A stretch of DNA of 12,825 bases, from contig CALMAR010000365.1 in the NCBI GenBank assembly GCA_937859855.1, positions 1 to 12,825 on the forward strand, read 5' to 3'. The notes beneath the pieces were generated by a model, which saw only the letters and a list, made by a program, of their open reading frames with translations, ran no database searches and was not told where the DNA came from. This DNA comes from an uncultured Kineosporia sp. Its GTDB lineage: Bacteria > Actinomycetota > Actinomycetes > Actinomycetales > Kineosporiaceae. Positions 1-6,905 of the stretch are shown piece by piece (position 1 is the stretch's first letter; each line of letters starts with the position of its first letter). The position numbers were made by a program, and so were the translations under genes.

Positions 1-95
1 CGGTACTTGTCCATCCGAGCAGCATCGGTGAGGACACAGTCGTCTCCGATCGCGGCGGCGAGGTCGAGAATCGAGCTTCGAACAGCGGCATTCAA
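1..95 (-). CDS. Probable FAD-linked oxidase, N-terminal fragment cut by window edge
   Basis: About 31 codons are visible, reading leftward off position 1. The peptide includes the run LAAAIGDDCVLTDAARMDKY. This resembles the N-terminus of actinobacterial FAD-binding (PCMH/GlcD-type) oxidases, which commonly begin with a short helix, then 'G..VLTD....Y', just before the FAD-binding domain. The start chosen is TTG (95-93), because a GAGGAA ribosome-binding sequence lies 6 nt upstream and an in-frame TGA stop lies further upstream. The family call comes from pattern recall of a short stretch. The catalytic part lies outside the window, so neither substrate nor intactness can be judged. The neighbouring hydrolase remnant on the same strand could have belonged to the same transcription unit. 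Confidence 0.45.
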   Translation of the reverse strand, partial: MNAAVRSSILDLAAAIGDDCVLTDAARMDKY

Positions 96-213
96 CGGAC
101 GTTCCTCGCCCGCTCACCGCATGGACGTTGCGTCGAACTGCTGCTTTGCAAGATTTCCGGGCCCAGTCCTGGCGACCAGTTGCCCGCGACGGTGCTCGCG
201 TGTGCGTGACCGT

Positions 214-574
214 TCACGATTCGGGAATCACCGCCAGTGACATGGATATTGCGGGTCAGCGTAGATCGTGACCTCTTCGAAGATCATGCTCACGGGCACC
301 CACCACCGGGGTTGACTGTCTCCGATTCATGAGCGGTCCGCTCCTCGACAGTTGCGTGAGCCGCAGCGTTGAAGTCCTCGAAGTGGATGTCCTTGCCGTA
401 AGGACCCATCGTGAGGATGACGGGTGCTGGCTCCTCGTGAAAGGCGCGGAAGACGTCTGCTCGTAGCTCAACGCCATCCCGCATCGGCACCAGCACGTCG
501 CGATCTTGCCCAAAGGGGAGCGTGTCAACCGCAGAGGCGGGGTTGACCGAGTAACCGCTCACAACTCTCAGCAT
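214..574 (-). pseudogene. CocE/NonD-type hydrolase remnant (N- and C-terminal ends joined)
   Basis: The N-terminal part contains DVLVPMRDGVELRADVFR, then MGPYGKDIHFEDFN. This is the opening beta-strand region of the CocE/NonD (X-Pro dipeptidyl-peptidase S15-like) alpha/beta hydrolases, where 'RDV.VPMRDGV.LRADV.RP' and 'GPYGK' are typical. Near 300 the frame shifts from ...ETVNPGGGCP-stop to a frame reading RWWVPV, matching the family's 'P.WWVP'. The sequence then jumps to EEVTIYADPQYP and, after another shift, SLAVIPES-stop. That resembles the C-terminal end of such enzymes ('..IYHD...PS.L.LPVIP'). Intact members are about 550 aa and only about 110 codons remain. The GXSXG nucleophile and the rest of the catalytic core are gone. 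Start taken at ATG 574; TTG at 598 is an alternative. The N-terminal identity is fairly firm; the C-terminal match is inference. Confidence 0.6.
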
Positions 575-598
575 GCCACCTACTACAGTAGTGAGCAA

Positions 599-1046
599 GA
601 ACCTTCAAGGTGCCTGGATCTGCCCGGTCGGCCGCTGTCAAACCTCGCCCCGGAGGAACCATCACGACTGCCGGAGCGACAGCGTTAGCGAACTGGGCCG
701 ACTCAGACGACGAACTCGCGACCACGGATCTCGATGGCGACGGTGCCACACGGGCCTCCTCGGCAGGTGCTGCGCTACTCCATCGACAAGGGTGGTGACG
801 TGACCAACAAGGACGCTCAGGCCGTCCTTGACGCATTAGCTAACGCCCGTCGGGCTACCGGGCCGCGATCGGAGAACTCTTGCGATAAGTCGCCGCGGCA
901 CGCTTGTCCCAGCATAAGAAATCCAGAGTCCAGCGCTACATGCTCTGTTATCCCGGTGCGTGCGCTGGTTGCTGATGATTGGTTGCTAGATCAGCCTTGG
1001 TTAGCGCTGTTTCATGAACATTCGGGCAAATTGCGGTGGGTCTGAG
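599..1046. other. Gap with no supported gene; possible decayed coding
   Basis: About 450 bases without a gene I can defend. On the plus strand, one frame reads ANWADSDDELATTDLDGDG (about 688-745). A second frame reads VLRYSIDKGGDVTNKD and continues AQAVLDALANARR (about 767-855). The two lie end to end with a frame change, and the composition looks protein-like, so this may be a short gene broken by a frameshift. A GGAGGAA sequence at about 652 could be a ribosome binding site. I do not recognise a family. The reverse strand shows only shadow frames. Confidence 0.25.
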
Positions 1047-1449
1047 TCAGAGCGTCGGAAGGACCAGACCCCTCATGGTTGGCGAAGTCTTCGAAGTCTT
1101 TGCGGTTGTAGTGATGAGGGGCAGGTTGCGGGCGAGGCAGCAGGCGGCGATCCAGGAGTCGTTGACCGGGCGCGGGCGTCCGCAGAGCTGACCGGCTGCC
1201 TGGATCTCGCCCCAGCGGGCAGCCACCTGACTGTCGTAGGGCAAGGTCACATAAGCGTCGAGGTGCCGTGGGAGGTCTTGGCGGCGGGTTGGGCCCCAGT
1301 GCGGAACCAGGGTCCACTTGGTCATCTCGCCGATCGTCACGAAGGTGACGGCGAGAACGTGACCGGCAAAGCAGAGGGTCCGGCCGGGAGCCGGGGCGGC
1401 GACGTACCAGCGCCGAGGCGACATCAGTGTCGAGGACGACCAAGCTCAT
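1047..1449 (-). pseudogene. VapC-like PIN-domain toxin with three frameshifts
   Basis: A PIN-domain ribonuclease toxin can be reconstructed across two frames. The start MSLVVLDTDVASALV carries the first PIN aspartates. After a shift near 1395-1405 the other frame gives AGHVLAVTFVTIGEMTKW, then PYDSQVAARWGEIQA and GRPRPVNDSWIAACCLARN, the conserved 'NDxWIA' acidic motif. A second shift near 1105 gives YNRKDFEDFANHEG, the usual C-terminal 'DF.D....GL', and a third near 1065 restores LVLPTL-stop. Length after correction is about 133 aa, normal for VapC. Such toxins cut RNA and are neutralised by a partner antitoxin. The ATG overlaps the antitoxin stop as ATGA (1446-1449), the classic toxin-antitoxin coupling. 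Either a pseudogene or sequencing errors; the three indels favour decay. Confidence 0.75.
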
Positions 1450-1550
1450 GCGAGTTCGCGGCGGGAGGCGTAGAGGTCGGCCAAGAACGCTTCGTATTCC
1501 TCGTCAGAGCCGATGAAGCCGACGATCCCGGCGGCGGCGACCGACGCCAT
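1446..1550 (-). pseudogene. Antitoxin C-terminal remnant paired with the VapC-like toxin
   Basis: The frame ending in the TGA that overlaps the toxin ATG encodes GIVGFIGSDEEYEAFLADLY, followed by ASRRELA. This acidic, Tyr/Leu-rich helix is the kind of C-terminal tail by which VapB/MazE-type antitoxins wrap around PIN toxins. The first in-frame ATG is at 1550. The frame extends upstream to about 1625 (with TRNPSTMASVAA), but no N-terminal ribbon-helix-helix or AbrB DNA-binding domain is recognisable there. A strong AAAGGAGG sits at about 1627-1635. The upstream part is probably lost or frameshifted. The exact antitoxin family is unknown. Confidence 0.5.
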
Positions 1551-1634
1551 AGTGGACGGGTTGCGGGTCTGGGCAGGCGGCGGATGGCTTCCCAGTCGCG
1601 TCGGCCACCGCGAAGAGCAGGCCCGAATCCTCCT

Positions 1635-2144
1635 TTAATGAACGATAATGGTACGGAAGAGCGTCCACCCATCTGGGGCCGGATTAAACACGTTGCACGT
1701 GCCCGTCCCGTACCCATCGTCATGTGCCGGGTTACCGAGGTTGCCGAACGAATCTGTCTTAGGATCCCAATCCTTGACCTGTCCTGTGTTCAAGTAGTAA
1801 TCGCCGATTACACCCCAATGAAATCCGTTGTCCCACCAGGTTACAGCCCATACGAACAGGTCACCGTGGACTCCGCACCGTGCAGGTGAACCGGTGTCCA
1901 CGGCCCAATGATCGAGTGCAACTGAGGTTCCATTGCGCCACGTCACGACCTGCCCTGTAGTGCGGTCAAGGACGCGAACCCCGTCGGCCGGCGCGCTGGT
2001 CACGGTCGTGCACACCCAGTGGTAGCCGTCAGCAAACGGATCGCAACGTTTGAGTGTTGCGGCCTGCGCGGCCCCCGGCCCGATCCAGACCATGGCGATC
2101 ACGGTGCTGGCGACGGCGACGATGCGAGCCAGACGGCTACCCAT
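1635..2144 (-). CDS. Secreted Trp-rich protein, possible SH3b-like domain
   Basis: 169 aa. I chose ATG 2144 over ATG 2159 because AGGAG lies 6 nt upstream of it. The protein opens with Arg residues and a hydrophobic segment (about 5-28) ending GAAQA|ATL, a good Sec signal peptidase I site, so it should be exported. The mature part has four cysteines (about 34, 45, 90 and 150), which could form two disulfides, and is rich in Trp and Gly. Residues 54-121 (GVRVLDRTTGQVVTW ... NGTSVALDHW ... GDYYLNTG) have the rhythm of bacterial SH3b domains ('nG.sV.l..W', ending in 'Y..TG'), which bind cell wall. That assignment is weak. No catalytic motif is seen. It lies intact among remnants, upstream of the toxin-antitoxin pair on the same strand. 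Confidence 0.75.
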   Translation of the reverse strand: MGSRLARIVAVASTVIAMVWIGPGAAQAATLKRCDPFADGYHWVCTTVTSAPADGVRVLDRTTGQVVTWRNGTSVALDHWAVDTGSPARCGVHGDLFVWAVTWWDNGFHWGVIGDYYLNTGQVKDWDPKTDSFGNLGNPAHDDGYGTGTCNVFNPAPDGWTLFRTIIVH

Positions 2145-2177
2145 TGCGCACTCCTGCAAGTCAATGGCGGCGTACGA

Positions 2178-2183
2178 GTTATA
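2178..2183 (-). promoter_or_regulatory. Possible -10 box of the secreted Trp-rich gene
   Basis: On the minus strand TATAAC lies 34 nt upstream of the chosen start. That position would give a leader of about 25-28 nt containing the AGGAG site. No convincing -35 hexamer is visible at the usual spacing. Confidence 0.25.
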
Positions 2184-2381
2184 CCGGATCTGGTAAGGAC
2201 CCTAGACACCATGACCGGCCGACGGCTAGATGTTGTTACGGATGGGATGGACCTGAGCGAGATCCGGCCGGGCCGATGCGATAACGGCCGGCTCCCGCAC
2301 TCGCGTGTCACTGCGCCCGCGTGCTTGATTTGGCGTCCCAGGTTTCGCACCTGAGTTCTCCACCCATCTCAGCAATCACAC

Positions 2382-2512
2382 ATGGCACGGAAATTCGACG
2401 CGTTCAACGACATCCTGCGTGGCGGCTTCGGAACTCCTGATGGAGGCTTCGTCCTCCAATGGATCAACTCCCAGCGATCACGGCGTCTGCTCGGCCCAGA
2501 AGTCTTCGACAC
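2382..2512 (+). pseudogene. Barstar-like immunity protein fragment
   Basis: The frame starting at ATG 2382 reads KFDAFNDILRGGFGTPDGGF, then VLQWINSQRSRRLLG and PEVFD. In barstar-type (barnase-inhibitor) proteins of actinobacteria, 'lDAfNDiL.GGfG.p..gf.l.W.n...Sr..LG....FD' forms the second half of the fold, normally followed by 'LVEIIR.HG'. Here the match stops at about 2512, where the antisense IS481 transposase remnant begins. The N-terminal half (the fold's first strand and helix) is absent, and no ribosome binding site precedes the ATG. I therefore read it as an internal fragment of a barstar-like RNase-inhibitor/immunity gene broken at the element. The family call is from memory of the motif. 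No barnase-type toxin is visible nearby. Confidence 0.5.
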
Positions 2513-2860
2513 GGGCGGGAGTTCTTCTGCCGGAGGTTCCGGCGCCGCAACTCGGCCTCGAGTTTGCTGCGCCCCCCTTTCCGCCGGCGAACCGGACGGT
2601 GTAGACCATCCCGTTATCGGTCAGAGTTGAGGTCGGATACCCCTGCAGGGCAGCGGCTTTGATGAATGTGGCCTGCACGATCGGCGCGGTGATCTGCGGG
2701 TGGGCGCAGATGTGCAGGGCGTAGCGGGAATGGTCGTCCAGCCAGGTGATGATCTCGGTATCAGCACCCGCGGTTCCGTCAGCGTTCGCCAGCCGGTATC
2801 TCGGGCAGCTGGCCGCAATGTCGAGGGACCAACGCGTGCGCTACTTCCTGCCCCATCCGG
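2513..2860 (-). pseudogene. IS481-type transposase remnant (DDE catalytic core, frameshifted)
   Basis: Reading the minus strand from about 2835, one frame gives RYRLANADGTAGADTEIITW, LDDHSRYALHICAHPQITAP, then TLTDNGMVYTVRFAGGKGGA. This is the rve-type DDE integrase core of IS481 transposases, with the 'DDHSR' and 'TDNG' aspartates. After GGKGG a one-base shift continues the family sequence as KLEAELRRRNLRQKNSRP. The following 'NHPQT.GKVERFWQTL' segment is missing or scrambled. Upstream, the first catalytic motif 'W.(A/S)DFTHY' has degenerated to ASCPRY, preceded by an in-frame TAG, and the helix-turn-helix domain is not recognisable. The copy is inactive. It adjoins the barstar-like fragment, which it probably interrupted. 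Confidence 0.75.
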
Positions 2861-3229
2861 TGCCCGCGGAGGCCTTCCGAGCGGTCACGTTACGCGGCAT
2901 GACCAGATGGTCTGATGGCCATTCAGCTTGGATTGGTGTGGTTCCTCGGCAGATCAGTCGCCTTGTACCGCAGGGAATCGGCGACCGGTGATTAGGGTCG
3001 CCCCTCGTCGACGAGTGATCCGATGGGTCTTGCAGGGCACTCCCTTGCATTGTCTCGAGTCCAGCCGATCCCGAACCCACAAAGCTTCGCAGCGGTTTCC
3101 GCGGCACATTCCCGCAACTGCCAGTGTCAGCACCACGACAGAATCGTTCGGCGCTCTGATGACGACCGCACACCCATCGTGCCCGCCGAATGGGATGGAG
3201 AGCCGGCGGGCGAGGGATCAGTCGCAAGG
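2861..3229. other. Gap with no recognisable gene
   Basis: About 370 bases between the IS481 remnant and the end of the patatin-like gene. Several short frames cross it on both strands, but none has a family pattern, a ribosome binding site or consistent codon use. It may hold the lost end of the IS481 element. I saw no intact terminal inverted repeat and no strong terminator hairpin. Confidence 0.3.
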
Positions 3230-6091
3230 TCACGTGCCACTCTGGCCGCCCCCAAGGCCAGGGGCGGACTCGGCAGCAGGCACGCGTGTATTTTCCAGTA
3301 GGGCAGAGCATTGGCCGGCCAGGGAATAGCCGAGTTGCCGGTACGCCTCAAAATCGAACTCGTCGTAGAGCTGCTTCGTAGTCGGGGTGAGGGGGAACTC
3401 CGGGTGCCGGGCCTTATAAGCTTCGATGTCCCACGATTGCCCGCGCGTCAGAACGGATTTGATCAAAATGATCTCGGCTTGGCCGCCGGCATTGATGTAG
3501 GTGGCGGTCGCTTTCACCCAGCCCTGCTTCGAGTACCCGTCGCCGTCCGGCTTCAGCGCACTGGGGTCGAAGTCCTTGATCTCCGCGATCCGGTCCATCC
3601 GTGCGGTGGCGATCGCGGCGCCCGCGGATGCGAACGGCGTGTGCCGGCTCACCGATGCGTCCAGCACAATCACTCGCTGAGGGCGCCGGCGGAGCGCTTC
3701 GACCAACCCGAGGTTGTCATACTGCCCGCCGTCGGTCAGATATAGCCAGGGCCGGTAGAGGCTGGGAATGCCCGCTGCCTCCGCGACGACGGAGTAGGTG
3801 TTGGCCCGGTTGAGTAGCCGGTTCAACGTCGTCACCAGCCTTTGGTATCGAAGCAGGAGCCCGCTCTGCTGGAGACCTTCCTCCCCGGCCACCCAGTATG
3901 GATTCGGCACCCACGCTCCGGTCCGGACGTTAGCCAGCGCCATCAGCAGCCGGAACGGCGCGAACGTGCGGCTCTCGCGGCCAGCGATCGGGGCGATCGC
4001 CCCGCCCGAGATGGCCACGGCGTCGGCGACGGTGTGGATAGCAGCCCGTTCGTACTGATCGGCGGGCAGCAGCCGATTGTCTTCGGAGCCAGGCAGGTTC
4101 GGCTCGCTCAGCCCGATCCGTTGGCCAGAAAAGATGAACAGCGCACCGTCCCGGCCAACCGGGAGCAGACCCGGGTTCTGGATATTCGCGGTCGTACAGA
4201 GCACCAACTCCGGCATCTGCCACTGGCCGCTGTCCCCTTCTGTGACAGCGCCGAGCGCGGACATCGGGGGCCAGTCGGCGCGGTCGCGGATCTGCGGGCC
4301 GTTATCGTCGCGGGTCATCAGGAACGCGCGCGCCAGCCGATCCCGGTAGAAGGGGAACAGTGACATGGTGGTGGCCCCGCCGATGCAGGCAAAGACGATG
4401 ATCAGCAACGGCAACGCAGGGTTCCGCAGCAGCGCGGGTAGCCGCCACGAGCCCCACTCCCCGATCTCGGCCGGCGCCTGCAGGTACTGGGTCGTCCAGC
4501 GGATCAGGACCCCCAGCACCAGCACGGCCAGCAGTAGCAACGCCATGGTGGGCGCGCCGTAGCGCCGGAACTTTGCCAGCAGCACCTTGAATGGCGCGCT
4601 CAATCCGGTCGCGGCTTCCAGGTCCTGCCAGTCTTTCAATGCTGAGCGGCTCAAGGTCAGCAACGCGGTGAGCGCAGCGATCAGGCTCACCGCAGGAACC
4701 AGCGGGTCGGTGGTCAGGAGGTGCGGGCCAGATCCGGATCGGGTTGCGCCGCAGGCCATATGAGCGCCTGCCGCCAGAGCGCTGAGACAGTCGGCTGAGC
4801 TGGCGTAGCCGAGGTGGTGCAGAAGGTAGGCGATGTACGCTGTCGGCTGGTTGTGTAAGGCGGCCTGATGCAGGGTGATGCTCAGATCCGGAACGCCAGC
4901 CACGAGGAGTGAGCCGACCAGTCCCGCCACGACCAGCGTCAGCTGTGTCCCCGACCAGTAAACCTTGACCGGTGTAGGAATCGGCCGGATCGCCAGCGCC
5001 CATAGACGACCAGGAAATCGGTCGGGGGTCGCGTGGAACCAGCGGCCGATCATGAAGAGCACGATGCTTATCGCTGGCAGCCACCACCAGAGGTTGGCCT
5101 GCCAGCTGACCGGATGAAAGCTCCAACGGGCTGCCACATGCTGGGCGATGGAACCCGGCGCGATGACGGCGGTTCGGGCCACCACGGCCTGCCAAGCAAT
5201 GAGCGCAGCGGTCACTTGCAGGACGCAGTATAGGAGCAGGACGTTCACAGCCGCGCCCAGCAGCCAGGAAACCACCAGGTCGTATCGGATAGCCCCATTG
5301 GGAGCCAGATAGTTGGTCTGGGTCCGGAGTAAGGCGACCTCGTCGGTGTCGGGAGCAAACGGCGGCTTAGCGGGCCGCTCGGCAGTGGTATTGGCCGGGT
5401 GATTGATGGTGGTGACGGCCCCGGCGATGTAACCGCCTCCGCTTACTCCGATCAGCGCTCGGGCCCGGCCGAGGATGTCCAGTTCACGCAGCCGCTGGAG
5501 CCCGCCGAGGCAGAAGGCCGCCGATCGGATCCCGCCACCAGAGCAGCAGATGATCGTTCCGCCCGTCGCCTCGGGGTCGGAGTGCGCAATTGCAGACCCT
5601 ATCCCGTCAGACGGGCTGGTCCACCACGGTGAAAGGACCATGAGGCCTGCGAGCGCGAACATGGCGCCGCCGATGAGCAGCGTATTGGACGTCGCCGTCC
5701 CCCGGCCGGTCAGCAAAGGATTCAAGGGTCCGCCAAACCCGTCCCAGACCAGCAGGCCGACGAGCGCTAACCCCCCCGACTGAGCAGCCATGGTGAGGGC
5801 GATGACGCGGATCTCGGGCCGGATGACCAGGAGCAGTCCCGCTCGCCGCAGACCCATCTGCAGCATGAGGATCACGTCGGCCGTCAGAAGCACCGGAGGG
5901 ATCAGAGGGGCCGGCACTGCCGCGTCCGGGTCCCGGGCGACGTGGGTATAGATCAAGAAGAGCAGGCACAGCGCGGTGAAGATGACCCAGGTGATGGTCG
6001 TCCGGGTCGCTTGAAGCTGGCGTCCGTCCATCTCGACAGATCGTTCTACCGGCGCCTTCTCGGCCGCATCATCCAGCTTGACGGTTCTCAT
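3230..6091 (-). CDS. Polytopic membrane protein with split patatin-like lipase domain
   Basis: 953 aa. ATG 6091 is preferred over ATG 6100 because AAAAGGA lies 8-9 nt before it; for 6100 that site would abut the codon. The patatin family uses a Ser-Asp dyad to hydrolyse acyl lipids. All its hallmarks are here: oxyanion loop GGGIRSAAF (about 185-193), nucleophile elbow GVSGGG with Ser about 217, and the DGG catalytic Asp about 787 in LYLTDGGQYDNLGLVEALRR. About four hydrophobic segments precede the elbow (30-50, 63-82, 85-117, 137-157). About six more (268-305, 333-350, 383-402, 465-483, 513-532, 560-580) separate Ser from Asp, so the dyad is some 570 residues apart. Ordinary patatins are 250-400 aa. 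Expected in the cytoplasmic membrane with the catalytic halves on one face. It is transcribed divergently from the two-component operon. Substrate is unknown. Confidence 0.85.
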   Translation of the reverse strand: MRTVKLDDAAEKAPVERSVEMDGRQLQATRTTITWVIFTALCLLFLIYTHVARDPDAAVPAPLIPPVLLTADVILMLQMGLRRAGLLLVIRPEIRVIALTMAAQSGGLALVGLLVWDGFGGPLNPLLTGRGTATSNTLLIGGAMFALAGLMVLSPWWTSPSDGIGSAIAHSDPEATGGTIICCSGGGIRSAAFCLGGLQRLRELDILGRARALIGVSGGGYIAGAVTTINHPANTTAERPAKPPFAPDTDEVALLRTQTNYLAPNGAIRYDLVVSWLLGAAVNVLLLYCVLQVTAALIAWQAVVARTAVIAPGSIAQHVAARWSFHPVSWQANLWWWLPAISIVLFMIGRWFHATPDRFPGRLWALAIRPIPTPVKVYWSGTQLTLVVAGLVGSLLVAGVPDLSITLHQAALHNQPTAYIAYLLHHLGYASSADCLSALAAGAHMACGATRSGSGPHLLTTDPLVPAVSLIAALTALLTLSRSALKDWQDLEAATGLSAPFKVLLAKFRRYGAPTMALLLLAVLVLGVLIRWTTQYLQAPAEIGEWGSWRLPALLRNPALPLLIIVFACIGGATTMSLFPFYRDRLARAFLMTRDDNGPQIRDRADWPPMSALGAVTEGDSGQWQMPELVLCTTANIQNPGLLPVGRDGALFIFSGQRIGLSEPNLPGSEDNRLLPADQYERAAIHTVADAVAISGGAIAPIAGRESRTFAPFRLLMALANVRTGAWVPNPYWVAGEEGLQQSGLLLRYQRLVTTLNRLLNRANTYSVVAEAAGIPSLYRPWLYLTDGGQYDNLGLVEALRRRPQRVIVLDASVSRHTPFASAGAAIATARMDRIAEIKDFDPSALKPDGDGYSKQGWVKATATYINAGGQAEIILIKSVLTRGQSWDIEAYKARHPEFPLTPTTKQLYDEFDFEAYRQLGYSLAGQCSALLENTRVPAAESAPGLGGGQSGT

Positions 6092-6189
6092 GATTCTCAT
6101 CCTTTTACCGCAATACGAATGCCAGTACCGGGTTTCCCCTAACGCCTTGCCGCACCACTGAAAGTCAGGGGATCATTCGGGCAGAAAGG

Positions 6190-6195
6190 TATAGC
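6190..6195 (+). promoter_or_regulatory. Possible -10 box of the two-component operon
   Basis: TATAGC lies 51 nt before the regulator start codon, in the 155-nt divergent region shared with the patatin-like gene. No clear -35 box is seen, so this is tentative. Confidence 0.25.
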
Positions 6196-6205
6196 AGGGG
6201 ATTCT

Positions 6206-6233
6206 GCCAATCCTGCTCCGCGGGCCAATCCTG
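6206..6233 (+). repeat. Two direct 10-nt repeats before the response regulator
   Basis: GCCAATCCTG occurs at 6206-6215 and again at 6224-6233, 18 nt apart. The second copy runs into the GGAGG ribosome binding site of the response regulator. Such a tandem pair in the leader could be a regulator binding site, possibly for autoregulation. A chance repeat cannot be excluded. Confidence 0.45.
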
Positions 6234-6246
6234 GAGGGTGGTCCCA

Positions 6247-6897
6247 ATGCGCGTGGCCGTTGCTGACGACTCCGCGTTGTTCCGTGAGGGGTTGCGACTC
6301 ATGCTTTCCGCAGCCGGCGTGGAGGTCGGAGTTCAGGCTCGGAGCGGCGATGAATTGCTCGCCCGAGTCCGAGCTGACCCACCCGACGTCGCGATCCTGG
6401 ACATCCGCATGCCGCCGCACTTCACCGACGAGGGTATTGTCGCAGCCCAGCGGCTGAAGGCCGCCCACCCCAGCACGGGGGTGTTGGTCCTGTCCACGTA
6501 TGCCGAGACCGCTTACGCCGTTCAGCTGCTGGGTGATGGTCCGGCCGGCCTGGGGTATCTGCTGAAGGACCGGGTGGACGACGTCGCCACTCTGTGCGAC
6601 GCGCTGGAGCGAGTGCACCGGCAGGAGACCGTCGTGGATCCGGATATCGTCCGGCGGCTCTTCGCCCATCGCCGGACCGGCGGCGGCCCACTGGACCGAC
6701 TGACCGATCGTGAACGGGCGGTCCTCGGGTTGATGGCAGAGGGCCGATCGAACGCCGGAATCGCCCGGCACCTGAACCTCGGTATCAAGGCGGTGGAGAG
6801 CTACATTGCGGCCGTCTTCCGCAGGCTGGACTTGCAAGGCTCCCCGGACGACAACCGCCGAGTGATGGCGGTCCTGACCTGGCTGAGAAGTCGATAA
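6247..6897 (+). CDS. LuxR/NarL-type response regulator
   Basis: 216 aa. ATG 6247 is chosen because GGAGG lies about 9 nt upstream; GTG 6238 is an unlikely alternative inside that site. Residues 1-115 form a receiver domain: acidic pair DD at 7-8, phospho-acceptor Asp52 in ILDIRMPP, Ser/Thr switch at 83-84 (VLSTY) and Lys107 in GYLLKDR. Residues about 150-200 are a GerE/LuxR helix-turn-helix (LTDRERAVLGLMAEGRSNAG ... KAVESYIAAVFRRL). The protein should be phosphorylated by the adjacent kinase and then bind DNA as a dimer. The kinase gene starts 8 nt after the stop, so the two form one transcript. Likely targets are its own leader repeats, the divergent patatin-like gene, or the convergent secreted-peptide operon. 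None is shown directly. Confidence 0.95.
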   Translation: MRVAVADDSALFREGLRLMLSAAGVEVGVQARSGDELLARVRADPPDVAILDIRMPPHFTDEGIVAAQRLKAAHPSTGVLVLSTYAETAYAVQLLGDGPAGLGYLLKDRVDDVATLCDALERVHRQETVVDPDIVRRLFAHRRTGGGPLDRLTDRERAVLGLMAEGRSNAGIARHLNLGIKAVESYIAAVFRRLDLQGSPDDNRRVMAVLTWLRSR

Positions 6898-6905
6898 GGC
6901 CAGCG

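Noticed and set aside
1014..1889. Long plus-strand frame (291 aa) opposite the toxin-antitoxin and secreted genes
   Set aside because: It is antisense to the reconstructed VapC motifs and to the secreted protein, has no family pattern, and starts without a ribosome binding site.
4302..5195. 297-aa minus-strand frame within the patatin-like gene
   Set aside because: Same strand, shifted frame; Arg/Pro/Gly-rich translation typical of an out-of-frame shadow in high-GC DNA.
6139..6837. 232-aa frame antisense to the response regulator
   Set aside because: The sense strand carries a complete receiver and helix-turn-helix domain with all key residues; the antisense frame has none.
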